Positions 9,420 to 20,941 of a DNA stretch of 64,000 nt are shown one piece after another. A program made the translations under genes and the position numbers. Under the pieces are notes generated by a model that was not told the DNA's origin, did not search any database, and saw nothing but the letters and a program-made list of their open reading frames with translations. The stretch comes from Poa pratensis. Its lineage: Eukaryota; Streptophyta; Magnoliopsida; Poales; Poaceae. Position 1 is the first letter of the stretch. Each line of letters begins with the position of its first letter. The stretch lies in NCBI GenBank assembly GCA_947311845.1, contig CAMZMU010000071.1:23039236-23103235 (forward strand), given 5' to 3'.

Positions 9420-12170
9420 GTGCATCGAAGACGACGGTCCTACGTCTCAGCAAACGACGCACTGGTGTCAAGCTTCGTCGTCCCCTTCGGCACCATCAAC
9501 ATCTTCATGGGTTTTACGGCTGAGGCGTATGGATTCCCCAGGGGATCCGCCGCCTTTTGGCCCACCCACCACCCCATCGATTATGCAATCGAGCAACAAC
9601 ACAGATCGGATCAGGCCTTTGTCTATCGCGATCTGAGTGACTCTGATACCCAAAGCGATTCTGACTCCAGCTCTTATGAGCTTATGGAGCCCGCCTCTCG
9701 CTTTGTCGGTGTCATTGACGCATCTGGCCCTAAGCCGGCCGAATCTGACCCTGAGTCAATATTACCTGCCTTACAGACAGGAGCAGACTCAGAAGCCGGA
9801 TCTGATGGCACCGCTCCAATGGCGGAAGATTCAGATCTCGATGAGCATAAGGAGGAAGACTTCGCAGCACAGGTTGCCGCGCGAGGCTATGGCTCATCCG
9901 ATCCAAACGAAGTCTTAATGACTTTCCCGGCACAGATAGCTCTGAGGATGGTGCGGCCGCGGCTAAGCCAGACGAGGCTGAAGTTTCCTCTAGCATCAAA
10001 CACATTGGTGACAAGGCGGAAAAGCCAGAGGATGTGCTGGACCCTAAAAGGCCTCCCCCGGCTACGCCTATTGAAGAAGACCTGGAGCGGTCAAAGGAGG
10101 AACACATGCGCGCATTGGAGCTCTCAAAACACCTTTGGGACCAAATCCAACCGCGTTGAACTTGAGGAAAGACGGAAAGCGCTCCTGGCTGAGACTGAAG
10201 TCAACATCAAGTATAAGTTGTCCCTCCTGAACAAGGAAAAAGAGTTAATCCTAGTTGGAAAGGCTCTAGAAGAGGAAGAGTACCAGCGTGAGCGCGATGT
10301 TGAGAAATTCCGCAAAATACGAAGTATACGTGACCCTCTTCTGCATCGGGATCTGCAGGGAAACTTCGAGAAGACTTCTGCCCAAAAGCCTTTAAAGCCT
10401 TGGCAGAAATACTCTTTCAGAGTTAACCCTGATGGAGTCATATTCTTCTCCACCCCGGCCAAAAACCTAGAGGCGGCCAGGGAAATCATGGGAGACGAAG
10501 CAGTTCCAATTGAAGAGCGCCACCATTATTCTAAAATGCTCATCGAAAAGGCGGTAGAGCAGCAGGCTAAGGCGGACTCAAACTCAAAACTGGCGGACGA
10601 CACGCGTCTTTGCAAGACAGCCGTTGCCGGCGGTGGAGATCCAGAGGAACCAGCTGGTTCCAGTAGCCATGGCAATAAGGGTAAAGAACCTAGGAAGGAC
10701 AAAGTTCCTGACAAACACAGGGATGAGTCAAAGACTGGGTCCAATCGCCATAGTGACAAAGGCAAGGACGACCACCGGCAAAGGATAACACACGCCATAA
10801 GAAGTGATCCGCCTCGCCGTGAAAGAGATCAAGACAAGGGGAAGGACGCACGGCGTGGGAGTGACCGGCTTAACATGCCACCTCCGCCCGCAGCACGGGC
10901 AAGAGACGAAGGAAATAGGGGCAACAGAGATCCGCCTCAAAGGCGATCTCGCTCCCGCTCCCCTCATCGCCAAAGCCGTCAGGAGGAGCCAAGGCGTAGC
11001 CAATCCAACAAAGGGCCAGCCAGGGAAAACACTCATATCTCAGACGCCCGCATCCGTCTCGATGAGATTAAAGCGGCCAAAGAGGAGTCTTACCTGGGCC
11101 CTGTGTGCTTTGGACCGGCGATTCGCAAGGTGCAACTCCCATCCTCGCTAGGCAATGTCAAGAAAATTGTGGACAAGTACAATGGCATTGACAAACCGGA
11201 CATATGGCTGCCTGATTACATCCACGCCGTTGGTATTAATGACGGTGATTACAATGCAGCTGTACGTTTTCTTCCACTCATGTTGGAGGGAACGGCCCGG
11301 TTATGGATCGACACTTTGCCAGAAAAGAGTATCCACAATTGGCAAGACATGCAGAAAACATTCATGCAACACTTCTCATGCACATACAAACGTCCAAAGG
11401 CTTACTCAGATCTACTAAAGTGCGCTCAAGTGGAGGGGGAGTCAAGCAGAGCTTTCATAGCTCGATGGACAGAGACAAAGAATGCATGCGAAGACGTTTC
11501 TGAGATCCAGGCCATACATGCTTTTATGAACAGCCTGAAGAAAGGCAACATGATGAGATATATGTTAGCCAGCCAAAACATCAAACACCTCGGCGAGCTC
11601 TTAGACAGCGCGAACAATTACGCTGCAGCAGAAGACGACGCTCGAGCTGACGACGGCGATCTGCGCATGGACATAGCTGTTAACCCGGAAAAGCGAAACA
11701 ACAATCAAAGCCGGAAAAAGAAGGAAGCCAACGATGCGCCAGGACCATCAAAGGAGGTAGCCTTTGCCAATAAGAAGGGTGGCCAGAGCGGGGCTAGCAG
11801 ATGGCAGAAGAAGAGCGATGACAGTCAAGGGTCAAGACCCATTAAAATCACCTATGACGACATCAAAGATGAACCTTGTGCCCATCATAGCAAGCTTGGC
11901 AAATGCACCCATACCAACAGGCAGTGCCGCCTTAACGATGATATCAAGAAGGATCCGACGCTGGCTTCAAGGCAAAACAGTTCAAGCGCAAGAACCGTAA
12001 AGACAAGAAAGAGCAGAAGGACAACGAGGAAAGTGCTTCGGAGCCGGAAGATCAGGAGCCAAAGCACAAGAGGAGCAACAAGTTTCCAAGGGTCGAAACA
12101 AGCCTTGTCACTTCCTTGCCACTCCTTCGGCCAAAAAGGAAAAGGCAGCCTGGAGGGAACTCAATGCCAC
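9420..12170 (+). CDS. gag: Gag polyprotein region of the Gypsy element
   Basis: One long frame covers this region, but a start at 9382 in another frame (MAVGRARIINNF) may be the original N-terminus. A retrotransposon Gag domain is visible around 11150-11640 (for example GTARLWIDTLPEKSI and FMNSLKKGN), forming the capsid that packages element RNA. It is followed by a Cys/His cluster CAHHSKLGKCTHTNRQC near 11876-11926, a variant zinc knuckle. Between about 9946 and 10150 the open frame reads like out-of-frame sequence while another frame gives an acidic stretch, so two compensating indels are likely. After the zinc cluster the plausible frame changes again before protease. An Arg/Ser-rich linker with long basic tracts lies at about 10640-11030. 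Confidence 0.8.
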
Positions 12171-12171
12171 T

Positions 12172-12849
12172 ATGCCAGCGGTTCCCCAGTATCTCAACTG
12201 GTCCGAGCACCCCATTACATGGGACCGCAACGATCATCCTGATCATATTCCACAGAACCCAGGGAATTACGCGCTCGTTGTAAACCCAATTGTGCAGCAA
12301 TGCAGGCTTTCTAAGGTGCTTATGGATGGAGGGAGTAGCATCAACATCCTCTATCTTGAAACCTTAAAGCGCATGCGCCTTTCTGAGACACAGCTAAAAC
12401 ATAGCACAGTCAAGTTTCACGGCATAGTGCCAGGCAGGCAGGCCAGTTCTATGGGAACAATCGTCTTAGACGTCACCTTCGGTGACGAAACAAACTATAG
12501 GACTGAGGAAGTTGCCTTTGAGGTGGTGGAATTCAAAAGTGCGTATCACGCAATCTTTGGCCGCCCAGCCTTTGCCAAATTCATGGCACGCCCGTGTTAC
12601 ATCTACAGCAAGCTCAAAATACCTGGACCAAACGGCGTCATCACGGTCAATGGCGACTTCAAGAAGGCGAAGGAATGCGAAGCAGGAAACGCCGTCTTAG
12701 CAGAAGCAGTCATCAGCAAGGAAGAGCTGGAGCAGTACAAGAAAGAAGTTAACACCAATGAAATGCCGGATGGTAAAAGCCTCCTTGCGCTTCGGATGTT
12801 ACTTCAAGGCCAGCTCAAACTCGAAGAAGATCGTGCTGGACAACGCTGA
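12172..12849 (+). CDS. Aspartic protease region of the Gypsy Pol
   Basis: The frame contains VLMDGGSSINILY, the active-site D-x-G-S/A type motif of retroviral-like aspartic proteases, within a fold that continues to about IFGRPAFAKFMA. The enzyme matures Gag-Pol. The coding frame probably begins upstream of the ATG at 12172 as part of the polyprotein. It stops at 12849, and another in-frame stop occurs at about 12894 before the reverse transcriptase, so Pol is interrupted here. Confidence 0.85.
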   Translation: MPAVPQYLNWSEHPITWDRNDHPDHIPQNPGNYALVVNPIVQQCRLSKVLMDGGSSINILYLETLKRMRLSETQLKHSTVKFHGIVPGRQASSMGTIVLDVTFGDETNYRTEEVAFEVVEFKSAYHAIFGRPAFAKFMARPCYIYSKLKIPGPNGVITVNGDFKKAKECEAGNAVLAEAVISKEELEQYKKEVNTNEMPDGKSLLALRMLLQGQLKLEEDRAGQR

Positions 12850-12958
12850 TGCAAGCAAGACGACGAACATAGGCGCGGACCTCAGTGACGCATAGGAAGG
12901 CGCGCTCGTCAAGTTCCTCCGTGAGCAACGGGATATTTTTGCATGGTCACCATCAGAC

Positions 12959-14137
12959 ATGCCAGGAGTACCCCGGGAACTTGCCGAGCACAGCCTTAAT
13001 GTCGCCAAAGGTGCCAAGCCAGTAAAACAAGGTCTTCGTCGCTTCGGTCCAGAGAAGAAGAAAGCAATAGGAAAAGAGGTAGCTCGGCTTAGTGCCGCTA
13101 ATTTCATTAGAGAGGTTATCCACACAGATTGGCTAGCAAATCCTGTATTAGTACCTAAGAAGGACGTGAAAGACTTGCGCATGTGCATAGATTTCACCGG
13201 CTTAAACAAAGCCTGTCCTAAAGACCCCTTCGCATTGCCGCGAATTGATCAGGTCGTAGATGCTGTATCAGGTTCTGAATTACTATGCTTTTTGGACGCT
13301 TACTCTGGCTACCACCAAATTAAGATGAAGGAGTCTGACCAAATTAAGACTTCCTTCATCACACCTTTCGGAACGTTTTGCTACATAACTATGCCTTTCG
13401 GGCTTAAAAACGCTGGCTCAACGTACCAACGGTGCATACAACGTTGCCTACACGATCAAATAGGCCGCAATGTTCACGCTTATGTCGATGACATTGCCGT
13501 TATGTCGCGAAAACGCGGCGATCTCATCGTTGACCTTCAAGAAACCTTTGATAACTTGAGAAAATATAACATGAAGCTAAATCCGGGAAAATGCTTTTTT
13601 GGCGTCCCAGCAGGAAAACTTTTAGGCTTCATTGTTTCAGAAAGAGGTCTTGAGGTTAACCCAGAAAAGATTCGAGCTATCATGGACATCAAAAAGCCTA
13701 CTTGTCTTAAAGATGTCCAAAGGCTCGCAGGATCTGCAGCAGCTGTAAGCCGATTTATTAGTAGGCTTGGGGATAAAGCTTTACCCCTATACAGGTTGTT
13801 GAAGAAAACTAAGACGTTCGTCTGGACTGAAGAGGCAGATGCAGCCTTAGCACAGTTAAAAGACGCCTTAGTTTCAGCACCAATATTAGCGTCTCCTCTA
13901 CCACAAGAGCCGATGCTACTTTACATGGCGGCTACCAACCTAGTTATTAGTGCAGTGGTTGTTGTTGAACGAAAGGAGAAGGAAAGGAGCTACCGGAACA
14001 AAGGCCGGTATATTATATCAGCGAAGTCTTCTCCGAATCCAAACAACGATACCCTCACTATCAGAAGCTGGCTTATGGAGTTTTCTTCGCAGCCAGAAAA
14101 TTACGCCATTATTTCCAAGAGCACCCAATCACGGTAG
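12959..14137 (+). CDS. Reverse transcriptase of the Gypsy Pol
   Basis: A clear Ty3/Gypsy reverse transcriptase: LANPVLVPKKD, the first catalytic Asp in CFLDAYSGYHQI, TMPFGLKNAGSTYQR, and the catalytic YVDD motif in HAYVDDIAVMS, followed by LNPGKCFFGV and the thumb/connection region. The N-terminal part (DMPGVPRELAEH) is the usual lead-in. From about 13970 the frame leaves the RNase H sequence: the expected RNase H residues continue in a different frame and meet a stop at about 14265, so at least two indels break this part. Confidence 0.95.
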   Translation: MPGVPRELAEHSLNVAKGAKPVKQGLRRFGPEKKKAIGKEVARLSAANFIREVIHTDWLANPVLVPKKDVKDLRMCIDFTGLNKACPKDPFALPRIDQVVDAVSGSELLCFLDAYSGYHQIKMKESDQIKTSFITPFGTFCYITMPFGLKNAGSTYQRCIQRCLHDQIGRNVHAYVDDIAVMSRKRGDLIVDLQETFDNLRKYNMKLNPGKCFFGVPAGKLLGFIVSERGLEVNPEKIRAIMDIKKPTCLKDVQRLAGSAAAVSRFISRLGDKALPLYRLLKKTKTFVWTEEADAALAQLKDALVSAPILASPLPQEPMLLYMAATNLVISAVVVVERKEKERSYRNKGRYIISAKSSPNPNNDTLTIRSWLMEFSSQPENYAIISKSTQSR

Positions 14138-14297
14138 TCAGTAAGGCGCCATTGGGTGACATTATAAACAACACCGATGCCACTGGACGTGTGGCTAAGT
14201 GGGGAATTGAATTGGCAGCCTTCGATATCCAGTACAAGCCACGTACAGCCATCAAATCCCAGTCTTAGCTGATTTCATCGCAGACTGGACGGAAGCA

Positions 14298-14819
14298 ATG
14301 GATGAACTTCCCCTCCCTGACGAAGAATATTGGGTTATGCACTTTGACGGCTCCAAAATGTTGCAGGGATCGGGAGCTGGCGTGGTACTGAAGAACCCTA
14401 AAGGAGACAAGATGTGCTATGTCTTGCAGATACACTTCAATGCCACTAATAATGTTGCAGAATACGAGGCTCTGTTGCATGGATTGCACGTCGCAAAGGA
14501 TTTGGGCATTAGCCGTCTTTTGTGCTATGGCGATTCAGACCTCGTTGTTCAACAGTTAGAAGGGGCATGGGACGCGAAGAGCCCTACAATGGCTGAATAC
14601 CGACGCACGGTAGACGAGTTTGGTCGGTGTTTTATCGGCTTAGAAGTCAAGCATATCAAAAGGGAGGAAAATGAAGCAGCGGACGCCTTAGCCAGAATGG
14701 GCTCGAAAAGATCGAAGGTGCCCTCCGATATATTTTGGAGCACCTGTACGTGCCGTCTATTAAAGGCGGAGATGAGGATGACCCCATGGCTTCGCAGTCT
14801 GTTTCCGTCATGCTGGTAA
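14298..14819 (+). CDS. Second (archaeal-type) RNase H of the Gypsy Pol
   Basis: Begins WVMHFDGSKM with the first acidic residue, then AEYEALLHGLHVAKDLGI, LLCYGDSDLVVQQ and later HIKREENEAADALARMGSK. These are the conserved acidic and His/Asn positions of plant RNase HI. A second RNase H between the Pol RNase H and integrase is the mark of Tat-lineage elements. The last about 25 codons appear out of frame relative to the linker to integrase. Confidence 0.85.
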   Translation: MDELPLPDEEYWVMHFDGSKMLQGSGAGVVLKNPKGDKMCYVLQIHFNATNNVAEYEALLHGLHVAKDLGISRLLCYGDSDLVVQQLEGAWDAKSPTMAEYRRTVDEFGRCFIGLEVKHIKREENEAADALARMGSKRSKVPSDIFWSTCTCRLLKAEMRMTPWLRSLFPSCW

Positions 14820-14898
14820 GCCAGACTGGACACAGCCCTACATAAATTTCCTCCTTAACAAGGAAGAGCCAGAGGATGAAGTCTTAAGGCGGCAAGTT

Positions 14899-16112
14899 GT
14901 GCGCAGAGCTAAGGCATACACAATAATAAATGGAGAGCTATACAAGCGGAGTACCACAGGTGTATATCAACGATGCGTTTCGCCGGAAGAAGGACAGGAG
15001 ATACTAGAAGAGATCCATGGTGGATGTTGCGGTCATCATGCCTCTGCCCGAGCAATTGTCGCCAAAGCTTTTAGACATGGATTCTACTGGCTCACAGCAA
15101 AGCAAGATGCAGAAGAACTCGTCAAGAAATGCGTTGGATGCCAAAAGTATGCAAGACAGCCAAAGATGCCAGCCCAGGAATTGCGCACCATCCCAATCAC
15201 GTGGCCATTTGCGGTCTGGGGACTGGACATGGTAGGTCCATTCAGGACTGCGCGAGGCGGCGTCAAACATCTCTTAGTTGCGGTGGATAAATACACCAAG
15301 TGGGTTGAAGCTAAGCCCATAAAAAAGCTTGATGGGGCAACAGCCAAGAAGTTCGTCATTGAGGTTATAACGAGATTTGGCGTCCCCCACAGTATCATTA
15401 CGGACAATGGGACAAACTTCGCCGTAGGAGAACTGGCAAAGTACTGTGGTGAAGTTGGTATTCGTTTGGACTTAGCATCTGTGGCTCATCCACAATCGAA
15501 TGGCCAAGTTGAGCGAACCAACAGTATAATCTACAGGGAATAAAGCCAAGATTAGAAGTGCCTTTGCATAGAGCAGCTGGAGCATGGGTAGAAGAATTAC
15601 CTGCTGTCTTATGGAGCATACGCACAACTCCAAGCAGTGCAACAGGCTATACCCCTTTCTTTCTCATATATGGCGCTGAAGCGGTACTCCCAACAGATGT
15701 CCTGCACGACACACCTCGTGTAACAGCCTACGTTGAAGCAGACGCAGAAGAAGCCAGACAGGATGGCTTAGACCTTCTCGAAGAAGAGCGTGAGATAGCG
15801 CTTCAGCGCTCCGCCATTTATCAGCAGAACATGCGGCGTTACCACAGTCGCAAGGTAAGACGGAGATCGTTTCGAGAAGGCGATTTGGTGCTTCGCCTTG
15901 TTCAGCAAAAGGAGCACAAACTATCTCCCATATGGGAAGGACCCTTCGTTATCAGCAAAGCGCTTAAGAACGGGGCATATTATCTTGTGGACCTCCGTGA
16001 TATCGAGAAGAAGAAGAAAAGAGGCCGCAAAAGGAAAAGGAACGAAGAAGCAGTGCTCAAGGAGACGAAACGTCCTTGGAACATTGAGCAGCTACGTCCT
16101 TTTTACACTTAG
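14899..16112 (+). pseudogene. Integrase of the Gypsy Pol, frameshifted
   Basis: The first frame (14899-15543) shows the H-H-C-C zinc domain (HHASAR...H, CVGCQKYAR) and the catalytic core: Asp in WGLDMVGPF, Asp in IITDNGTNF and Glu in NGQVERTN. It ends at a stop at 15541-15543. The C-terminal part continues in another frame from 15558 (AVLWSIRTTPSSATGYTPF, then a chromatin-binding-like tail with GPFVISKAL and a basic run KKKKRGRKRKR) to 16112. The break is best explained by a one-base loss near 15530. All catalytic residues are present but the copy as read cannot give full-length integrase. Confidence 0.9.
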
Positions 16113-16600
16113 CAATTCTATTGTAATCACACCATATATGATTATGAAATAAAAGTCTTTGGTTCCCTCAATTATTTTTATGCATGAGTTCTCGCCGTCT
16201 TTTATTTCCATTTGATCATATATTTCGATAAAAATATCAATGTTAACCCGAATTGGCTTCGTGCTTGTGGTTACTCACATGATGCTTTTGCCTTAAGGCC
16301 TTACAAAAATTAAAATTGCATCCGTCTAAGAGTATTTATCTGATCGCGTATATGCTGGCTTGTCTTAGTAGATGCTTTACGCACCAAAAGCCGGCGCCGT
16401 TTCTGTGTTTAAACAGTTTGGTTACTAACCCTGTTGCCAGCGAAGTGTTCCGTGCCTTAGGTTCTGCCAGCATACGAAAAGGCTAAAGCATATAAGCCAG
16501 AAAACTTAAAGACGGATAAGGAGCATAGTTTGCAAGCCTTTTAAAAATAAGTGCATGCGTCGCAAAACAAACATGTTCAACAGATAAAAAGGCTCCTGCC
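16113..16600. other. Non-coding spacer of the Gypsy element
   Basis: AT-rich sequence between the end of integrase and the 3' end of the antisense gene. An AATAAA motif on the plus strand at about 16146-16151 is a possible internal polyadenylation signal. No ORF of note. Confidence 0.4.
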
Positions 16601-16601
16601 A

Positions 16602-19600
16602 TTACAAAACATAATTTAACAAGTCTTTTGTGCCATCTTTCATGACACGCTTAATGCAAAGTTTTTCCTGCATCTTATGCAGGGGACTGAGGAGGCGAAG
16701 ACACAGGGGACTTGGATGGATCCAGCGTAGCTTCAGACTCGCCTTCTTCTTCTTCTTCTTCATTTCCGTCTTCTGACTCATCGCCATTGCCAGTGGTGGG
16801 GCTTCGGCTTCGTCATCAGACACGTCGTCAGGACGGGGAGGCACAGGCTTCTTGGAGAAGAAGATAGACAAGTCTACCATCTCAGCAACGGCTGAGGCAA
16901 AGCCAGAGACAGAGGCATAGACCTTTTCTTTGACGAGCTCGTTGCCGTCTCTGTCCTTGGCTGGGAAACACTTGATAACGCGCCACATGTTGACTCGGGG
17001 TAGTGGCCGCGAACAAGTCCTAGAGCAAGTTTTGCTCCGCCTCTAGCTGCTGAGCGAAGACGCTCCACCACCTCTGGGACGCAGTTCTGAAGAAGTGGCA
17101 GCAAGTTGCTGGTGTTTGTCACTTGGGGCAGCTGTTTTGGGAAGATGTTGGCGACAACGTCTCTTCCCGCAGCATACAGCCCTGACACAATCTCGCCACA
17201 CTCCAAGATAAGCTCCAGGCGCGTCTCAGAGGTAAGCCTTTCCCCAAATCCAGCTGGAACTGAGAAGGGAGGAATGGAAAAAATTAAGGCGCACTGAAGT
17301 GTTGAATAAAGGCGAAAAGTGACAGAAAGTGCGAGAAGTAAAAGAAGAGAGACTTACTTAGCAGTTTCTCGTCAATGGCGGTGCTCTCATCAGCTTGGCG
17401 TTCAAGACGACCTTGTAAGCTCTGGATTAGGAGCCCATCCTTTTCAGCCTGTCGCTGCAGTTTCAAAGTTCTGCCTTCAGTTTGTTCTGCCTTCAGCGGC
17501 GCTGTCTTGGACGGCTTTAAGATTGGCCTCGGCCGTCTTTCGGTTCTCCTCCAGTTGCTTAAACAAGGCGGCATTTTCCCGCCTCACACTTCTATATCGC
17601 CAGTCTCGCTGACGATCTGTTTTGCCTTCGCCACAACAGCTGCGCAAAACACATTGCATGTGTTGAGCATCTTATGTCTTAAAATGAACTAAATCACATT
17701 GCATGTGAAAGAACAACATTTACCTTTGTTCGCCTTATTTTCGGCGACGGCTTGCTTGAGCACTTGCCTTTGGTTACTCAGTGAGTACCATAGATCGCAT
17801 GTAAGTTGCTCACTGCTCTGCTAGGCAAGGGTAGTAGTAAGTAAGAAAGGTAAAACAATAAGGTATGGCTACAATGGGCTTGGGGACTGAGTCTTTATCA
17901 CATTAAAGAAAGGCCATTACGTCGGCTTAGTCAAAGCACAACGTAATGCCCGGGGACTAGTATGTACATAAAGACGGAATGTTTACCTGCATCATGGCCT
18001 TCAAGGCTTTGTAGCTCTTCTTCATTGTGACGTACAGCTCGTCACAATTGTCTTCCAGATTCAATATGGTCAATGTTTGACCAACTGGCCTTAGCTTCGG
18101 AGGCGGCTCGTTGCGCTCCTTCTCATCGGCAAGCATGGCGGCGATGTTGGGTAAGATGTACCCCTCGTCGTCAAAGAGCTCTTGCTTCACCATGTTGCGG
18201 ATAGCCTCACGAGTAATGGGCTCGTTCGGCTCCTCTGACTGAAGTACCGCCGCCTTCCCAGCAGCGGCAGCCCTGGCCAACTTTTCAGTTTCCGTCTTAT
18301 CAGGTAAGACGGCTGAGTCCAATCTATATGATGATCTTCAGATGGGCCTGAGGCTGTCTCTTGTTGAACGGAGGGAGTGGGGGGAGCGATGGCTGGAGAG
18401 GGCTCAGTCTTTCTTTGCCTGGAAGAAATTACTTTCTTCCTCTTGAGAGGTGCAGTTGGTTTGATCCTGCAAATCACATACAAAATAAGATAACATTCAT
18501 AGACATTGTTCATAGACATTGTTCGCTTACTAAAGAAATTGAGGTTCGGCTTACTTCTGTACTGGAGCATTGAAGGCCGCATCTTCATCGTCCTCAATGT
18601 CGAGCACTTCGGCGTTAACAGGGATGGCTTTTCACGCTTCCGCCTTTCTGCTGCTGAAGTTGCTGCAGTGGCTCCTGAAGCCTTTCGTTTCCGAGTCTTT
18701 GAGGGCTCGGGTGCCGCTTCAGGCACGTAAAACAAAGGAGCCAGCAGATTATCCGGCAAAAGGGCGAGCTGAAATCAAAAGTGGTGTTAGTAAGGCAAAC
18801 ATTGTGGAAGTGTAAAAACAGTAATGGTAAATGCCTTACCTTGGAGCCGGGTTGGCGGCTGTGTACATAGGACGCTGCTCTGTGAGCTGGATCCTTTCCT
18901 TGGCAATCCTCTTAAAGCGATACATAAGGGCGTCGTGCGTAAGGTCACTCTCACTAACACGGAGGGGATCTTTCTTCTGGTCCGTGTAGTGGCACATGAG
19001 TCCTTTGCGATCTTTCAAAGGCTGGATTCGTCTTGACAACCAACATAGGATGGTGTCTGCGCCCGTGAGTTTGGGCACAGCAGTCTTTGTCAAATACTCA
19101 ATCCGCCTTTGCATGCGACGGAGGTTGTCAGGAAGGACCTTCAGTGGTTTCTCGCCCCAAGAAAGGCGAGGCTCCGCAGGCAAAGGAGAAAAGCGAGGAA
19201 GTCCTATGTCTTTGCCTACTGGCGCCATGTCTTTGCAGTAGAAGAAGGAGCTATTCCAGCCTTTAATGGAATCTATTTTTGGCGCCTTAGGATACCAGTC
19301 TCTGCCTCTACGAAGGTTGATGCTAACTGTTCCTAAGGAAAGCAGTTCTTCCTTCTCTGTTTGGCGCTTGCAAGTAAAGCAGTACTTGAAGAATTCTAAG
19401 CTGGGCTCTATGCCTAGGTATCCTTCGAATAAAGCCATAAAGCCAGCTATGTACAAGATACTATTGGGGCCTACGCTATGAGGCTGAAGGCCATAGTAGT
19501 CTAAGACTGATTGGAAAAAAGGATGCGGAGGCAAAGACAAACCGCGGAGGAGATGTGAGACGAGGAGCACTCGTTCATCGCCGGCGGGATCTGGAGCAGG

Positions 19601-19934
19601 GTGGCCGTACGCTGACCGCCAGTGGCATTCTCCTGTGGTGGGAGGATGCCCTCCTTTTGCAGCTGCGTGAGGTCCGCGTCGGTGATGGTGGAAGCTGCCC
19701 AGTTGCGGGATGATGCTTCCTCTCCCTCTCCTCTGCCTCCGCCGCATCGCCCTCGTCGGAGGGCTGGGCATTCTTCTCTGCTTCGGTGGAGGTGGCCGCA
19801 GAACTTGTCGCCGTTGCCGCGCGAGATGCAGATGCATCCGCGGTGCTCGATCCCCTCATGGCCAGATCTTGTCCCTCCGTCGCCGCCGACGCCGCCGCCG
19901 TTGCCGCTCCCGTGGTTGCATCGGAGCTCTCCAT
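16602..19934 (-). CDS. Antisense spliced gene of the Tat element (PF04195-like domain)
   Basis: On the minus strand a multi-exon gene can be traced from an ATG at 19934 (MESSDATTGAATAAA, Ala/Ser-rich) to a Lys-rich C-terminus near 16602. The central exon (about 19540-18840) contains LSLPPHPFFQSVLDYYGLQP and GFMALFEGYLGIEP, which match the putative gypsy-type transposon domain (PF04195 as I recall it). Two introns have clean GT-AG borders: 18769-18839 (donor GTAAGG, acceptor TTTCAG) and 18467-18554 (donor GTAAGC, acceptor TTGCAG). Further introns probably lie at about 17660-17960 and near 17290. Two frame changes between 19540 and 19840 suggest decay or missed splicing. The role of this protein in Tat elements is not established. 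Confidence 0.65.
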
Positions 19935-20431
19935 GGGTGGGTGCGCAGGTGGTGGTGGTGGAGCTCGCCGGAGTTCAGATAGGAGGTGCGAGGAGGACGA
20001 TGAACAGGGAAATGAACCAGGTGGAAAAATCAGTTCCCTTTTATGGGGGCCGTGCGCCGCGATTAGTGCGGTGAGATAACGCTCGCGTGATTTTCGCCAC
20101 GCGTCCCGCAACGGTCAGATAGTGGGCATCTTCCCCGCACGCCTCGGAGATCGTGTGCGGAAAAATAGCAGTAATGGCGGCACAACGTCTCTCTGCTGTC
20201 CAGACTGTCGTGGACTGGCTTTGACTGCGGTGACGTCATGACAAGACTCGACGCTGACAGAATCTTTCTGCCAGATTGTTCCAAGTGCAGGAGAGTTCGG
20301 CTTAATCCTTAAGGCAGACTGAATGTCTCATTTTGGAATGCTCCAAGCTCTTCTGTCCGCCTTGCACAAAGGCGAAAGCCCGTGTTTCACAAAGACGGCA
20401 AACGAAGAACTTAAACCTTTCCGGGGACTAC

Positions 20432-20936
20432 TGTGGAGGTTATGCCGAACGGGTATACCTGCCACGGTGGATAAAACCTGGCCCACCAGGGAGGCCCATC
20501 AGATAAAGCCGGAGGGCTTAATGGAGAAGGCCTCATGGGCTTAGGCGCAAGGATAAGCTCTGGGCTGGCTTAGTGAAGTCCAAGACGAAGGCCTGGCTGC
20601 GTTCGCCTTAGGGAGCAAGTTAGGGTTTTTACCGTGTTAGTCTAGGACTCGTGATCTAGGTCGGTTAAGGTTTTCCTTGTAGGGGAAGGCTTGGCGCCTT
20701 TATAAGCCAGCCTTCCAGCGCCTTAGGGTACGCGCATACAAACTCATTGTAACCTGTACACATATTTGCCTTGAGTGAATTATAGCAGCACGTAGGATCT
20801 CGCCGCCGTCGTGAGATCCGAAGCTGGGTAAAATCGTGTGTGCAATCCCGTCACTGGAACCCTCCACGTTCTTCCCCACCTCCTCTACGGTACGTATGAA
20901 TACTTCTACTAGTTCCGCGTTACCAATACCTCGACA
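20432..20936 (+). repeat. 3' LTR of the Gypsy element
   Basis: Matches the 5' LTR with 5 substitutions and 4 small indels by eye. The bases just before it (CCGGGGACTAC) are the likely polypurine-tract region but are not a clean purine run. It is followed by the target duplication ATAAT. Confidence 0.95.
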
Positions 20937-20941
20937 ATAAT

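Larger units (their letters stand above)
8802..20936 (+). mobile_element. Full-length LTR retrotransposon, Ty3/Gypsy, Tat-type, unit A only
   Basis: The 12.1-kb element has LTRs of 504 and 505 bp that start TG and end CA. It is flanked by the 5-bp duplication ATAAT (8797-8801 and 20937-20941). Unit B shows the uninterrupted site with a single ATAAT (46177-46181). The internal order gag, protease, reverse transcriptase, RNase H, a second archaeal-type RNase H, integrase is the Ty3/Gypsy order with the extra RNase H of the Tat lineage. A spliced antisense gene lies between integrase and the 3' LTR, also typical of Tat elements. Aligning the LTRs by eye gives 5 substitutions and 4 small indels, about 1%, so insertion was recent and after the duplication. 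The reading frames are nonetheless broken at several places, so the copy is not autonomous as written. Confidence 0.95.
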
